A DNA stretch of 64,000 bases. Source: Haematobia irritans. Taxonomy: Eukaryota > Arthropoda > Insecta > Diptera > Muscidae. Of this stretch, positions 55,123 through 64,000 are shown one piece after another (the first letter of the stretch is position 1; every line of letters begins with the position of its first letter). Below the pieces are notes generated by a model. The model saw only the letters and a list, made by a program, of their open reading frames with translations, searched no databases and was not told where the DNA came from. The stretch spans positions 100,171,479 through 100,235,478 of the forward strand of contig NC_134398.1 of the NCBI RefSeq assembly GCF_050003625.1, given 5' to 3'. The position numbers were made by a program, and so were the translations under genes.

Positions 55123-56056
55123 AAGGGTGATTTGTTAAGAGCTTGATAACTTTTTTAAAAAAAAAAACGCATAAAATTTGCAAAATCTCATCGGTTCTTT
55201 ATTTGAAACGTTAGATTGGTCCATGACATTTACTTTTTGAAGATAATTTCATTTAAATGTTGACCGCGGCTGCGTCTTAGGTGGTCCATTCGGAAAGTCC
55301 AATTTTGGGCAACTTTTTCGAGCATTTCGGCCGGAATAGCCCGAATTTCTTCGGAAATGTTGTCTTCCAAAGCTGGAATAGTTGCTGGCTTATTTCTGTA
55401 GACTTTAGACTTGACTTAGCCCCACAAAAAATAGTCTAAAGGCGTCAAATCGCATGATCTTGGTGGCCAACTTACCGGTCCATTTCTTGAGATGAATTGT
55501 TCTCCGAAGTTTTCCCTCAAAATGGCCATAGAATCGCGAGCTGTGTGGCATGTAGCGCCATCTTGTTGAAACCACATGTCAACCAAGTTCAGTTCTTCCA
55601 TTTTTGGCAACAAAAAGTTTGTTAGCATCGAACGATAGCGATCGCCATTCACCGTAACGTTGCGTCCAACAGCATCTTTGAAAAAATACGGTCCAATGAT
55701 TCCACCAGCGTACAAACCACACCAAACAGTGCATTTTTCGGGATGCATGGGCAGTTCTTGAACGGCTTCTGGTTGCTCTTCACTCCAAATGCGGCAATTT
55801 TGCTTATTTACGTAGCCATTCAACCAGAAATGAGCCTCATCGCTGAACAAAATTTGTCGATAAAAAAGCGGATTTTCTGCCAACTTTTCTAGGGCCCATT
55901 CACTGAAAATTCGACGTTGTGGCTCGTTAGTAAGTCTATTCATGATGAAATGTCAAAGCATACTGAGCATCTTTCTCTTTGACACCATGTCTGAAATCCC
56001 ACGTGATCTGTCAAATACTAATGCATGAAAATCCTAACCTCAAAAGAATCACCCTT
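55123..56056 (-). mobile_element. DD41D (rosa-type) mariner, copy 1, 5' part deleted
   Basis: Ends AAGGGTGATTTGTTAAGAGC and (inverted) AAGGGTGATTCTTTTGAGG, with TA on both sides (55121-55122, 56057-56058). Both ends are kept, but the DNA-binding N-terminal coding part is missing. Nearly identical to the copy starting at 63362. Confidence 0.9.
55240..55943 (-). pseudogene. DD41D mariner transposase, catalytic part (copy 1)
   Basis: MNRLTNEPQRRIFSEWALEK, then the first Asp in FSDEAHFWLNGYVNKQN, WCGLYAGGIIGPYFF, second Asp in MWFQQDGATCHTARDSM and third in RSCDLTPLDYFLWG. Counting residues from the second Asp to the Asp of PLDYF gives 41, hence DD41D, as in the rosa-type group. A TAC-to-TAA change after FLWG (55413-55415) stops it, whereas copy 2 reads Tyr. 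Downstream VKSKVYRNKPA to LNEIIFK is otherwise intact. No helix-turn-helix remains. Confidence 0.9.
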
Positions 56057-56058
56057 TA

Positions 56059-56436
56059 GTTTAAGTTCCTGTTACTATTAGAATTCGGTTGTTTTTCCTT
56101 CCTCCCTCTCGTGGTCTGAGTTCCCTTCTAGTGTATAATTCCATACAATCTACTTCTGTTACACCAGAATAACTGTTACTTGCTGTGGGTAGTGCTGAAG
56201 AAAAATCAGTTTGGATGGGTTGTTTGATCTGGATGAAGTTTAATAATATAGTTGTTGTGTGATAAAATGCACGAATACGATTGAGGTCCAAGTTGTTGTT
56301 TTATGGCTGCTTGAGTCCAACTGGATTTATTAGGATTACGATAATCACGTACCATAACCTTCTTACCTTCACTAAACTGGATATTTCGACGACCTTTAGG
56401 TATCTTATATTTTGTATTTGTGCATTAATAATTATA
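56059..56436. other. no recognisable feature
   Basis: No recognised gene or repeat. Confidence 0.4.
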
Positions 56437-56733
56437 CCCTTCACCACTACTTTGTTACAGGGTATAATAAGTTTGTGAATTTGTATGTAACGCTAAGAAA
56501 GACCGGTCTTAGACCCGTCTTTAGTAAACCGATCGTCTTAGAATTAAATTCTGAGGCGGACATCGCTAGCCTGTCTGTTCATGTATTTTTGTGTACAAAG
56601 TACAGCTCGCAGCTTATGTCCGATCGTCCCCAAATTTGGCACAGGATCTTTTTTCGGCTCTAAGACGAGCGCTATTGATTTTGGAAAAAAATCGGTTCAG
56701 ATTAAGATATAGCTGCCATATATATTTATACAC

Positions 56734-56832
56734 TAATAAAAAAGTTTCGTTATATTAACGAAATATGTCGTTGAAAGTGGCCAACGAAACAAATTCGTTA
56801 ATACAACGAATTTTTTCGTTATTATAACGATT
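56734..56832. mobile_element. MITE-6, very short copy
   Basis: CACTAATAAAAAAGTTTCGT, then TTATATTAACGAAATATGTC, AACGAAACAAATTCGTTAAT and TCGTTATTATAACG, the same palindromic words as 57433-57660. Right end unclear. Confidence 0.6.
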
Positions 56833-56889
56833 TACACTCCTATGACCCCAGAGGCCAATGTTTTGTTCCGATTTACGTGAAATTTTTCA

Positions 56890-56955
56890 CAGGGAGTAGG
56901 TTAGGTTAGGTTAGGTTAAAGTGGCAGCCCGATTAAGATTCAGGCTCACTTAGAA
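56890..56955 (-). mobile_element. RNase H-LINE/SINE 3' tail only
   Basis: TTAGGTTAGGTTAGGTTAGG, then AAAGTGGCAGCCCGATTAAG and CAGGCTCACTTAG: the extreme 3' end, in reverse, with four TTAGG units. The severe 5' truncation is typical of LINE-type retrotransposition. Confidence 0.8.
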
Positions 56956-57432
56956 TTAGCATTATAAATATGCACACCGAATTTGGTTGAAATCGGTTCA
57001 GATTTAGATATAGCTTTCACCCATATATAGCTTTCACCCGATTTACATTCCTATGGCCCCAGAGGCCAAAGGTTTACTCCGGTTACATGCAATTTTGCAC
57101 GGGGAATAGAATTAACATTATAAATATGCGTAGAGAATTTGGTTGAAATCGGTTCAGACTTAGATATTGGTCCCATATATAGCTTTCGTCCGATTTATAC
57201 TCCTACGGCCCCAGAGGCCAAAGTTTTATCTCGAGTTTCTCATACTTTTGCACAGAGAGTAGAACTAATATTCTAATATGCATTCTGAATTTGGTTGAAA
57301 TCGGTTCAGATTTAGATATAGCTTCCATATATATCTGTCGTCCGATTTATAGTCATATGACCACCGTAGGTCTAAATTTCACTCAGATTTACTTAAAATT
57401 GTGCACAAGGAATGTAATTAACATTTTAACTA

Positions 57433-57660
57433 CACTGATAGAAAAAGTTTCTTTATATTAACGAAATGTTTCATTAAAAATGAGTCAGTGAAACAAATTC
57501 GTTAATACAATGAAATTTTTCGTTATTATAACGAATTTTCTGTTAATCAACGTAACGTTTCGTACTATTAACGATTTATTTCATTGTACTAAAGAAATTT
57601 TTTCGTTATATCAATGAAAAATTGTCGTTCGCTCAATTTTAATGAAATTTTCTTTGTGTG
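57433..57660. mobile_element. MITE-6 (AACGAAA family), complete copy
   Basis: The 228-bp element starts CACTGATAGAAAAAGTTTC and ends with the inverse of CACACAAAGAAAATTTCA, with TA on both sides (57431-57432, 57661-57662). The interior is almost wholly TTCGTTAATA, TATTAACGAA, TTATAACGAA-type inverted words. Non-coding. Confidence 0.85.
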
Positions 57661-58699
57661 TATGTACGCCAAATTTAGTTGAAATCGGTTCAGATTTAGA
57701 TATAGCTGTCAAATATATCATTCGTCCGATATGCACTTATATGGTCCCAGAGGTCAAAATTTCACTCCGATTTACTTGAAGTTGTGCTCGGAGAGTATGA
57801 CTAACATTTTTGCTAGGTATGCCAAATTTGGTCAAAATCGGTTCAGATTTAGATATAACTCGCATATATATTTTTTCCACCCGATTTACATTCACATGAG
57901 CTCGGAGGCCAAAGTTTCATTTCGAAAATTTTGAAGTATTGCCCTGAGAGTGCAATTCAAATTTTAGCAAATCTTCCGATTTGAGCAAATATGACCAAAA
58001 TTCCATTTTCCTAGTAAAAACGTCACTGTTAAGTCGAAAACTTGGATGTTTAAGAGTTAAATATTTTTATAGGGAAGAATTAAATGAAGAGGAGCTAACC
58101 TTTCATTTAAATGGTGGTGAAGATATTTCCTGGCTTTCGATATGTAATTATTTAAGAGAAGCTCTTTATTACAGAAAATTTTTAATAACTCAATTCAATT
58201 ATTAATATAACTCAAATTTCCAGCAAATGGTTAAATGTAACCATGCTGTAGTAATCTTTATAAATTATTATTAATATGATGATGTAAGATTTATAACGCT
58301 TATGAAAAATAAAGAATAACTAAACTAAAGTCGAAAACTCGCAAAAATGATTCAAATTTACTCATACTCTAATTCGTATGTATCAAACGATAAAACATAA
58401 ATGTAGGCTTGAGAAATTTAATTCAATTTAAATATTTCCAATATTTTTTACTTACATTGTTGCCCGTCCCGGTCATTAACCAATTTAAATTTTGAGTCCA
58501 GAGATTTTGTAAAAGTTAAAAAAATGTCCAAATCGCTTCATATTTAAATATTTTTATATGGGAATATAAACCTTTATATAGCTCCCAATTTGACGGTGTT
58601 CAGATGGTATCAAAAATTTTGGTATACATAGTGGTGGAGGGTATAATATAGTCGGCCCCGCCCGACTTTAGATTTTCCTTACTTGTTTTTTCTTTAGTG

Positions 58700-59349
58700 C
58701 ACTGAAAAAAATATTGTCGTGAGGTCAAAGATTTCATGTCTTTAAAATACGAATACAAATTTTGCTTAGCATAGAAGACGCATTTCTCTAAAATAAAGTT
58801 ATTTTCCTTGTCCAAAAGTCGATAAACTTTTCAATGAAGTCGTATTGTCCTTATAATTAAGTGATTTGACTTAAAAATGGGTATCTTAACATGAAAGAAA
58901 AAATTTAAGGTCAACTTGACTTTAATAATTCAGAAAAATTCTTTAAATTTAATGAAATTGTCTTTAAATTTGTTGTCTTTTTGCATCTTGACTACAAAGC
59001 AAAAAATCGTTCAAATATAGGACATGTTTTTCAAAACTTTATTTTAAAGAAGTTTTTTTACTTCAAACATAGCATAATTTCTACTGGAAGTCGAGTCTTA
59101 ATTTTGAAAATAAAGTTGCCGTTAACTCGTTTTTAAAGGACTTTGATAGCATATGAAGAAAAAAAGCTGAGAAAGCGAAAAAGTAAAATTTGCTTCCTAG
59201 AAGCAAGTACACAAAACCTAAATTTAAAAGAGAATTGTGTCTTAAAAGTATCCTTACTTTTATTCTCCGCTTCTTTGGCTCGGAATCAATACCAAATTTT
59301 TTTAAAGTAAAGAGAAAATCTTTGGAACCGAGTATGCTTTTTTTCAGTG
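58700..59349 (-). mobile_element. MITE-1, complete copy
   Basis: The 650-bp element has ends CACTGAAAAAAATATTGTCG (58700) and CAGTG (59345-59349), flanked by TG (58698-58699, 59350-59351). The interior matches 34957-35611. Frames at 58600-58815 and 59081-59386 are inside it. Confidence 0.88.
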
Positions 59350-59429
59350 TGGTTGGTGGTTCTCGAAGAAAATCTTTGCTGAACATTCACCCTTACAATG
59401 TGTCATGTTACGATAATCCATCAAGAAAC

Positions 59430-60175
59430 TACATCCATTAGTTGAGGGATGACACGGGTTTAATTCCATTTAGAGATAAAAATGGTGGAAAATCATGCGA
59501 AGTGAATCGCGAGCAGTTGTTGCTAACTAGCGTATCCGCAATACCATAACGTGAAACGTGAAAACAGTTCTCGCAACTTTGAAACAATAAACGATGTTGT
59601 CATATCTTTAGTTTTAAAGACTTCAACAAATTTTGAAAAAGAGTCAATAATGATTAAAAAGTAAGCATTTTTGATTGGCCCAGCAAAATCAAACCGAATC
59701 ATTTGGTATCCACGTCAATAATGAACTTTTTTCAGGGCTAGATTGATTTTTGATTTTTTATCGAGACCTGGCCACCAAATATATGACCTTCGTTTTGACT
59801 ATTCCCAAATGAGAACAATGGAGATAATTTAGAACATTGTTTCGAAGTTTCTCGGGAATTATTATCCGATAACCCTATAAAACACTGTCATATTCAACAG
59901 TTAATTGAGTGTATTTTTCTCTATATGTTGTGAAGTTATCACTTTTTAAAATTTGTAAAGTTCCATCAGATATGCATTCTGCAGCTCCGGATAAAGTTGG
60001 ATCACGCCTTGTTTCACGAGAAATATCTTTAAAGATGATTTTAAATCATTTATTTTGTTAAATAAAATTGATGTAAGAATTCTCAATGTAATTACAATGA
60101 ATCTCTGCTTGGGGCATTCTCGAAATGATATCAGCCTCATTTTGGATTCTTTTCATGATTTATGTAATTTATGAG
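59430..60175 (-). pseudogene. decayed Ty3/gypsy-type pol: RNase H end and integrase
   Basis: In order on the minus strand: NEADIISRMPQAEI (end of the RNase H region, usual form ADxLSR), a connector, LRNNVLNYLHCSHLGIVKTK (HH part of the integrase zinc finger), then the integrase core start FDFAGPIKNAYFLIIIDSFS (first catalytic Asp) and KFVEVFKTKDM. The block around the second Asp has decayed, with frameshifts and stops. No LTR was found next to it. The order RNase H then integrase fits Ty3/gypsy retrotransposons. Confidence 0.7.
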
Positions 60176-60733
60176 TTTTCATCGTCTTTAAAATCCAAAA
60201 TTACGGAGTACTTTATATTTCATACTTCTATGAATAAATAAAAACAAATAATATTGTGAAACATACAATTTTTCTCCCGACGGCGACAAGTCTTAATGCA
60301 GTTTATTATAAGTGACTGTATCTTGTGTGTGACGCTTTCCAGAAGTTAAGTTGCCCAATCGTTTATAGCAATTCTGTGATCAAAAATATTGTGTTAATTT
60401 GTCTTATCAAAAATCATATTCATACATACTTCGTTTTAATCTAAAAAGCACTAACACACATATTTTCATTTAATAAAGATTCAATGCGTTTTCTCAAAAG
60501 CTTGCAACACTGTCGTTTCGAACATACATAAAATCAGCTGCTTTTAAAGGAACCACCATTTTTTGCAACAAGTGAAAGAGGAATCTTGGGCAATTTGTTG
60601 TATATTTTGAAATTTTGTTTTTAAAGGGATTTCATGCTATTTTATCACCCAATACTTATAAAGCGCATAGAAAACATGAAAAATTGAGAATATAAAATTT
60701 ATTTCGGTTTTAAATCCTTCTTTTCTTTTTTTT
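60176..60733. other. no recognisable feature
   Basis: No recognised gene, repeat or LTR. Confidence 0.4.
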
Positions 60734-60734
60734 C

Positions 60735-60783
60735 ATCAGCCTTGACTCCGACTCGGACAATATAACTAAATCTCTTTTAATAC
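60735..60783 (-). mobile_element. fragment of the hAT-like element's right end
   Basis: TCATCAGC-TTGACTCCGACTCGG and ATATAACTAAATCTC-TTTAATA match 18130-18190 in reverse. Confidence 0.55.
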
Positions 60784-60784
60784 G

Positions 60785-61075
60785 GACGAAAAATACTGTT
60801 TTTCATATGTTTGGGTGTAAAAATTATATGTTTGGAACTTTTTAACACAATATTTTAAGTGCAATCATATAATGTTCATAAACTAGCATAACATGTTTGG
60901 GACATATATGTTAATATGTTAGGACATATTATTTTTGGGACATAAAATGTTTGTAAATATAATATACTTAGATACAAACATATAGTAATTTGGAAATTAC
61001 CTATAAACGTATATGTGTTTAGAAAGAGCTGCAAGTAAAATAATGGAAGTAACCAATTAGCGCCTTAAAAATATG
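60785..61075 (+). mobile_element. MITE-4 fragment
   Basis: ATACTGTTTTTCATATGTTT, AACACAATATTTTAAGTGCA, GGGACATATATGTTAATATG and ATAAACGTATATGTGTTTAG match the left half of MITE-4 as at 13755-13985. The following 61077-61120 holds a MITE-6-like end (CACAAAGAAAATTTCATTAA), and further MITE-4 words continue to 61215. Confidence 0.6.
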
Positions 61076-61264
61076 TCTACACAAAGAAAATTTCATTAAA
61101 ATTTTTTACTACCAGTGTATGCCCTAAGGTGAAACATAATATGTTTGAACAATACAAACAATATTTTGTTTGGACCAATCCTGAAATATATTAATATATA
61201 TGCTTGAACTAACCTAAGTATTCAAGAATCTAAATCGTCAGGTAGGCTTTATATGTGAGTTATA

Positions 61265-61345
61265 TGTCATACAAGTAAGGACAGTCTAAAGTCGGGTGGC
61301 GCCGACTTTGTAGACCAAAATTTTTGATACCATCTCAAATCATTA
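61265..61345 (+). repeat. GTCGG-hairpin element, left-end fragment
   Basis: CAAGTAAGGACAGTCTAAAG and AGTCGGGTGGCGCCGACT are the hairpin end of the family; units are missing. Confidence 0.7.
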
Positions 61346-61803
61346 AAATTTGTTGGGAGCTATATAATTAAATTTATATTATTACCATTAGGGCTTTTAC
61401 CCGGACTTTTTCCATTCCCAGGAAAGCGGGAATTTTTTCGATCCCGGTCAAAGGAAAATCTGCTTTGATGTGGCGCACATATAGATATTTGCCATAAATT
61501 ATTTTAAAATACGAAATATTTTGTAATACAAAACACTTTTACAACGGTTAAGTCTCTTCCGGTGTAGTTTTCGAAAGAACACTATTAATATTTTTGTAAC
61601 ATTAAAAAATCCACTTTGGCTAGATTTCAACTGTCATTTGCGTTATAAATAAGTATTTCAAATCCACCTTTAATAGATTTCGAGCATAATAAAAATTTTT
61701 AAATTAAAGTAAAATAAAGTATATTAATATAGACTGTTACTTCCACATTTCATGAAAACATCCTTGCAATAATTAAATTATTAAATTATGCAATTGCAAA
61801 CGT
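61346..61803. other. no recognisable feature
   Basis: No gene recognised; contains CCCGG/CCCAGG-rich words near 61395-61450. Confidence 0.4.
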
Positions 61804-61804
61804 G

Positions 61805-62453
61805 CACTGAAAAAAAGCATGCCCGGTTCCAAAGATTTTGTCTTTACTTTAAAAATTTTGGTATTGATCCCCAGCCAAAGAAGCGGGGAATACAAGTAAG
61901 GATACTTTAAGGACACAATTCTCTTTTAATTTTTGGTTTTGTGTTCTTGCTTCTAGAAAGCAAATTTTAATTTTTCGCTTTTTCAACTTTTTTTCTTCAT
62001 ATGCTATCAAAGTCCTTTAAAAACGAGTTGACGGCAACTTTATTTGCCAAATTAAGACTCGACTTCCAGTAGAAATTATGTTGTTTCAAGTAAAAACGTC
62101 TTTAAAGTGTTGAAAAACATATCCTATATTTGAACGATTTTTTGCTTTGTAGTCAAGATGCAAAAAGACAACAAAGTTAAAGACAATTTCGTTAAATTTA
62201 AAGAATTTTTCTGTATTATTAAAGTCAAGTTGACCTTAGCCCAACAATTTTTTCTTTCATGTTATGATACCCATTTTTAAGTGGAATCACTTAATAACTT
62301 AAGGACAATACGACTTCATTGAAAAGTTTATCGACTTTTGGACAAGGAAAAAAACGTTATATTAGAGAAATGCGTCTTCTATGCTAAGCAAAATTTGCAT
62401 TCGTATTTTAAAGACATGATATCTTTGACCTTATGACAATATTTTTTTCAGTC
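61805..62453 (+). mobile_element. MITE-1, nearly complete copy
   Basis: Starts CACTGAAAAAAAGCATGCCC, follows 34957-35611 and ends CAATATTTTTTTCAGTC, the final G replaced by C. Confidence 0.85.
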
Positions 62454-62599
62454 CCATTGTTTATAAAGGTTTACTCAGTCTAAAAGTCTATCGGAATGTC
62501 GGTTTACAGAAATATGACAATCATAAATTAGGAAGAGCAAACTTATTTTTAACAATTGGGAGCCTGTTAGAATCTGGGCTAGAACCCACGACTATATAT

Positions 62600-62860
62600 G
62601 TCGCAACTTGATTCCCAGCCAAAGAACGGAGAATTGAAGTAAGGACAACTTTAAGACACAATTCTCTTTTAAGTTTAAGTCTTGCGACTTGATTCTAGGA
62701 AACAATGCTTAATTTGTTAGTTTTTTCAGCTCATGTGGTATCAGAGTCCTTTAAAATCATGTTAATGACAACTTAAAGTTCCAAATTCGGACTCGGCTAC
62801 AAGTACAAATTATGCTATGTTTCACGTAAAAAAGTCTTTAAAATAAAGTGTTTGATAAAA
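62600..62860 (+). mobile_element. MITE-1, diverged fragment
   Basis: GATTCCCAGCCAAAGAACGG, GACACAATTCTCTTTTAAGT, CAGAGTCCTTTAAAATCATG and AAAATAAAGTGTTTGATAAA follow the left half of MITE-1 with many changes. Confidence 0.6.
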
Positions 62861-62937
62861 TCCATTTTAAATGCTTTTTTGCTTTCATTATAACAAATTT
62901 CCGGGATCGCGTCGCCGGGAAAAAACCCTAATTCCCA

Positions 62938-63085
62938 CACACAGAAAACAAATTTGTTGTGACAACCAATTGTTTTGCCAACCGATTTATTTGGTTCCAT
63001 CTACTAACAAAATCTAACCTACAGTTGCCAAAACCAATGTGAATGAAACATAGACAATCACAACCAATACAATTTGTTATTTGTT
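62938..63085. repeat. short element-like segment rich in AACCAAT words
   Basis: Starts CACACAGAAAACAAATTTGT. Words ACAACCAATTG, GCCAACCGATT, AAAACCAATG and CACAACCAATAC recur, in the style of the motif-rich MITEs. Ends not fixed. Confidence 0.4.
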
Positions 63086-63359
63086 AGTTCTGGGTCGTAG
63101 TGAAATTCTGAGTCGATCTAAGCATGACCGTCCGTCCGTCTGTTGAAATCATACTAACATCCGAACGAAACAAGGTATCGACTTGAAACTTGACATAAGT
63201 AGATGTTATTGATGTAGGTCGGATGGTATTGCAAATGGGCGATATCGGACCATTTTTACGTATTGTCCCCATATAAACCGATCCCCAGGTTTAAACTCCG
63301 GAGCGCATTGGAGAATCAAAATTCATTCGATCTGGTTGAAATATGATACGTGGTGTTAG
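63086..63359 (-). repeat. GTCGG-hairpin-like repeat, distal fragment
   Basis: GAGTCGATCTAAGCATGACC, CGTCCGTCCGTCTG, then GATATCGGACCATTTTTACG and CCCCATATAAACCGATCCCC: the reverse of the PNACGGACGG-type end of these repeats in another subfamily. Confidence 0.5.
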
Positions 63360-63361
63360 TA

Positions 63362-64000
63362 AAGGGTGATTTGTTAAGAGCTTGATAACTTTTTTTTTAA
63401 AGAAAACGCATAAAATTTGCAAAATCTCATCGGTTCTTTATTTGAAACGTTAGATTGGTCCATGACATTTACTTTTTGAAGATAATTTCATTTAAATGTT
63501 GACCGCGGCTGCGTCTTAGGTGGTCCATTCGGAAAGTCCAATTTTGGGCAACTTTTTTGAGCATTTCGGCCGGAATAGCCCGAATTTCTTCGGAAATGTT
63601 GTCTTCCAAAGCTGGAATAGTTGCTGGCTTATTTCTGTAGACTTTAGACTTGACGTAGCCCCACAAAAAATAGTCTAAAGGCGTCAAATCGCATGATCTT
63701 GGTGGCCAACTTACCGGTCCATTTCTTGAGATGAATTGTTCTCCGAAGTTTTCCCTCAAAATGGCCATAGAATCGCGAGCTGTGTGGCATGTAGCGCCAT
63801 CTTGTTGAAACCACATGTCAAACAAGTTCAGTTCTTCCATTTTTGGCAACAAAAAGTTTGTTAGCATCGAACGATAGCGATCGCCATTCACCGTAACGTT
63901 GCGTCCAACAGCATCTTTGAAAAAATACGGTCCAATGATTCCACCAGCGTACAAACCACACCAAACAGTGCATTTTTCGGGATGCATGGGCAGTTCTTGA
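63362..64000 (-). mobile_element. DD41D (rosa-type) mariner, copy 2, continues past window
   Basis: Starts AAGGGTGATTTGTTAAGAGC after TA (63360-63361), like copy 1. The sequence runs off the window, so the N-terminal part and the other end are unseen. Confidence 0.9.
63469..63999 (-). CDS. DD41D mariner transposase (copy 2), partial at window edge
   Basis: Open through the window edge. It reads MHPEKCTVWCGLYAGGIIGP, VGRNVTVNGDRYRSMLTNFL, second catalytic Asp in MWFQQDGATCHTARDSM, third in RSCDLTPLDYFLWGYVKSKV, and ends RSRGQHLNEIIFKK. The first catalytic Asp (FSDEAHF in copy 1) should lie just beyond the edge. No stop or frameshift in the visible part, in contrast to copy 1. It catalyses cut-and-paste transposition in the nucleus in active relatives; activity of this copy cannot be judged from the part seen. 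Confidence 0.9.
   Translation of the reverse strand, partial: QELPMHPEKCTVWCGLYAGGIIGPYFFKDAVGRNVTVNGDRYRSMLTNFLLPKMEELNLFDMWFQQDGATCHTARDSMAILRENFGEQFISRNGPVSWPPRSCDLTPLDYFLWGYVKSKVYRNKPATIPALEDNISEEIRAIPAEMLKKVAQNWTFRMDHLRRSRGQHLNEIIFKK

Larger units (their letters stand above)
56437..58690 (-). repeat. GTCGG-hairpin repeat element, long reverse copy with inserts
   Basis: Bounded by TTATACCCTTCACCACTACT (56437) and GTGGTGGAGGGTATAATATA, AGTCGGCCCCGCCCGACT and CCTTACTTGTTTT (58635-58690). Internal units contain GGTTGAAATCGGTTCAGATT, TTAGATATAGC and CCGATTTA-ACTCCTATGGC about every 150 bp. Inserted within: a MITE-6 relative (56734-56832), a LINE/SINE tail (56890-56955) and a complete MITE-6 (57433-57660). 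Frames at 57731-58205 are not gene-like. Confidence 0.75.

Noticed and set aside
56888..56910. Interstitial telomere repeat (TTAGG)n
   Set aside because: It is directly joined to the LINE/SINE 3' end, so it is a retrotransposon tail.
61395..61450. Terminal repeat of a DNA transposon (CCCGG/CCAGG words)
   Set aside because: No inverted partner or target duplication could be found within the window.

Overview
The window looks like repeat-dense chromosomal DNA from a higher (calyptrate, probably muscid) fly. It is AT-rich. It holds a mariner element of the irritans/Himar1 type with recognisable terminal repeats, a Jockey-clade LINE, an RNase H-bearing LINE with tRNA-derived SINEs that share its 3' end, and many TA-flanked non-autonomous DNA transposons. 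I found no convincing host protein-coding gene, no rRNA and no functional tRNA. Nearly every long open frame belongs to a transposon or runs through a tandem repeat.

Layout. 1-6.7 kb: small non-coding elements, a probable solo LTR with a heat-shock-like promoter (minus strand, 1675 to about 1980), a GTCGG-hairpin repeat element and a diverged SINE. 6.8-10.6 kb: a broken mariner, a 427-bp tandem repeat ending in a 98-bp foldback, and a Tc1-like transposase split by a 250-bp MITE. 10.6-20.1 kb: MITEs, including a 2-kb hAT-like element with an 8-bp target duplication inserted in another MITE. 20.1-34.2 kb: one Jockey-like LINE (minus strand) split by at least six later insertions: a mariner, an internally deleted LINE, a 1.37-kb TIR element, a SINE, a 3.8-kb TIR element and a LINE fragment. 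For several of these the pre-insertion reading frame can be rebuilt. 34.2-45.2 kb: nested MITEs, including two SINEs that carry the same MITE at the same nucleotide. 45.7-48.9 kb: a LINE fragment holding a PIF/Harbinger-like element that holds a Himar1-like mariner. 49-64 kb: MITEs, a piggyBac-like element with TTAA duplications, two nearly identical DD41D mariner copies (the second leaves the window), GTCGG-hairpin repeats, and a decayed Ty3/gypsy integrase.

The most unusual theme is that several unrelated MITE families are each saturated with their own short word or palindrome (ATATGTTTG, CATGGT, TTCGTT-AACGAA, CAATTAATTG, TGAACTAAA, TTCGTC-GACGAAA, AACCAAT). The same word also appears in or next to the terminal repeats. 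A second theme is that elements with CACTG-like ends use CA/TG as well as TA as 2-bp target duplications. Family names such as MITE-1 are labels used only in this annotation.
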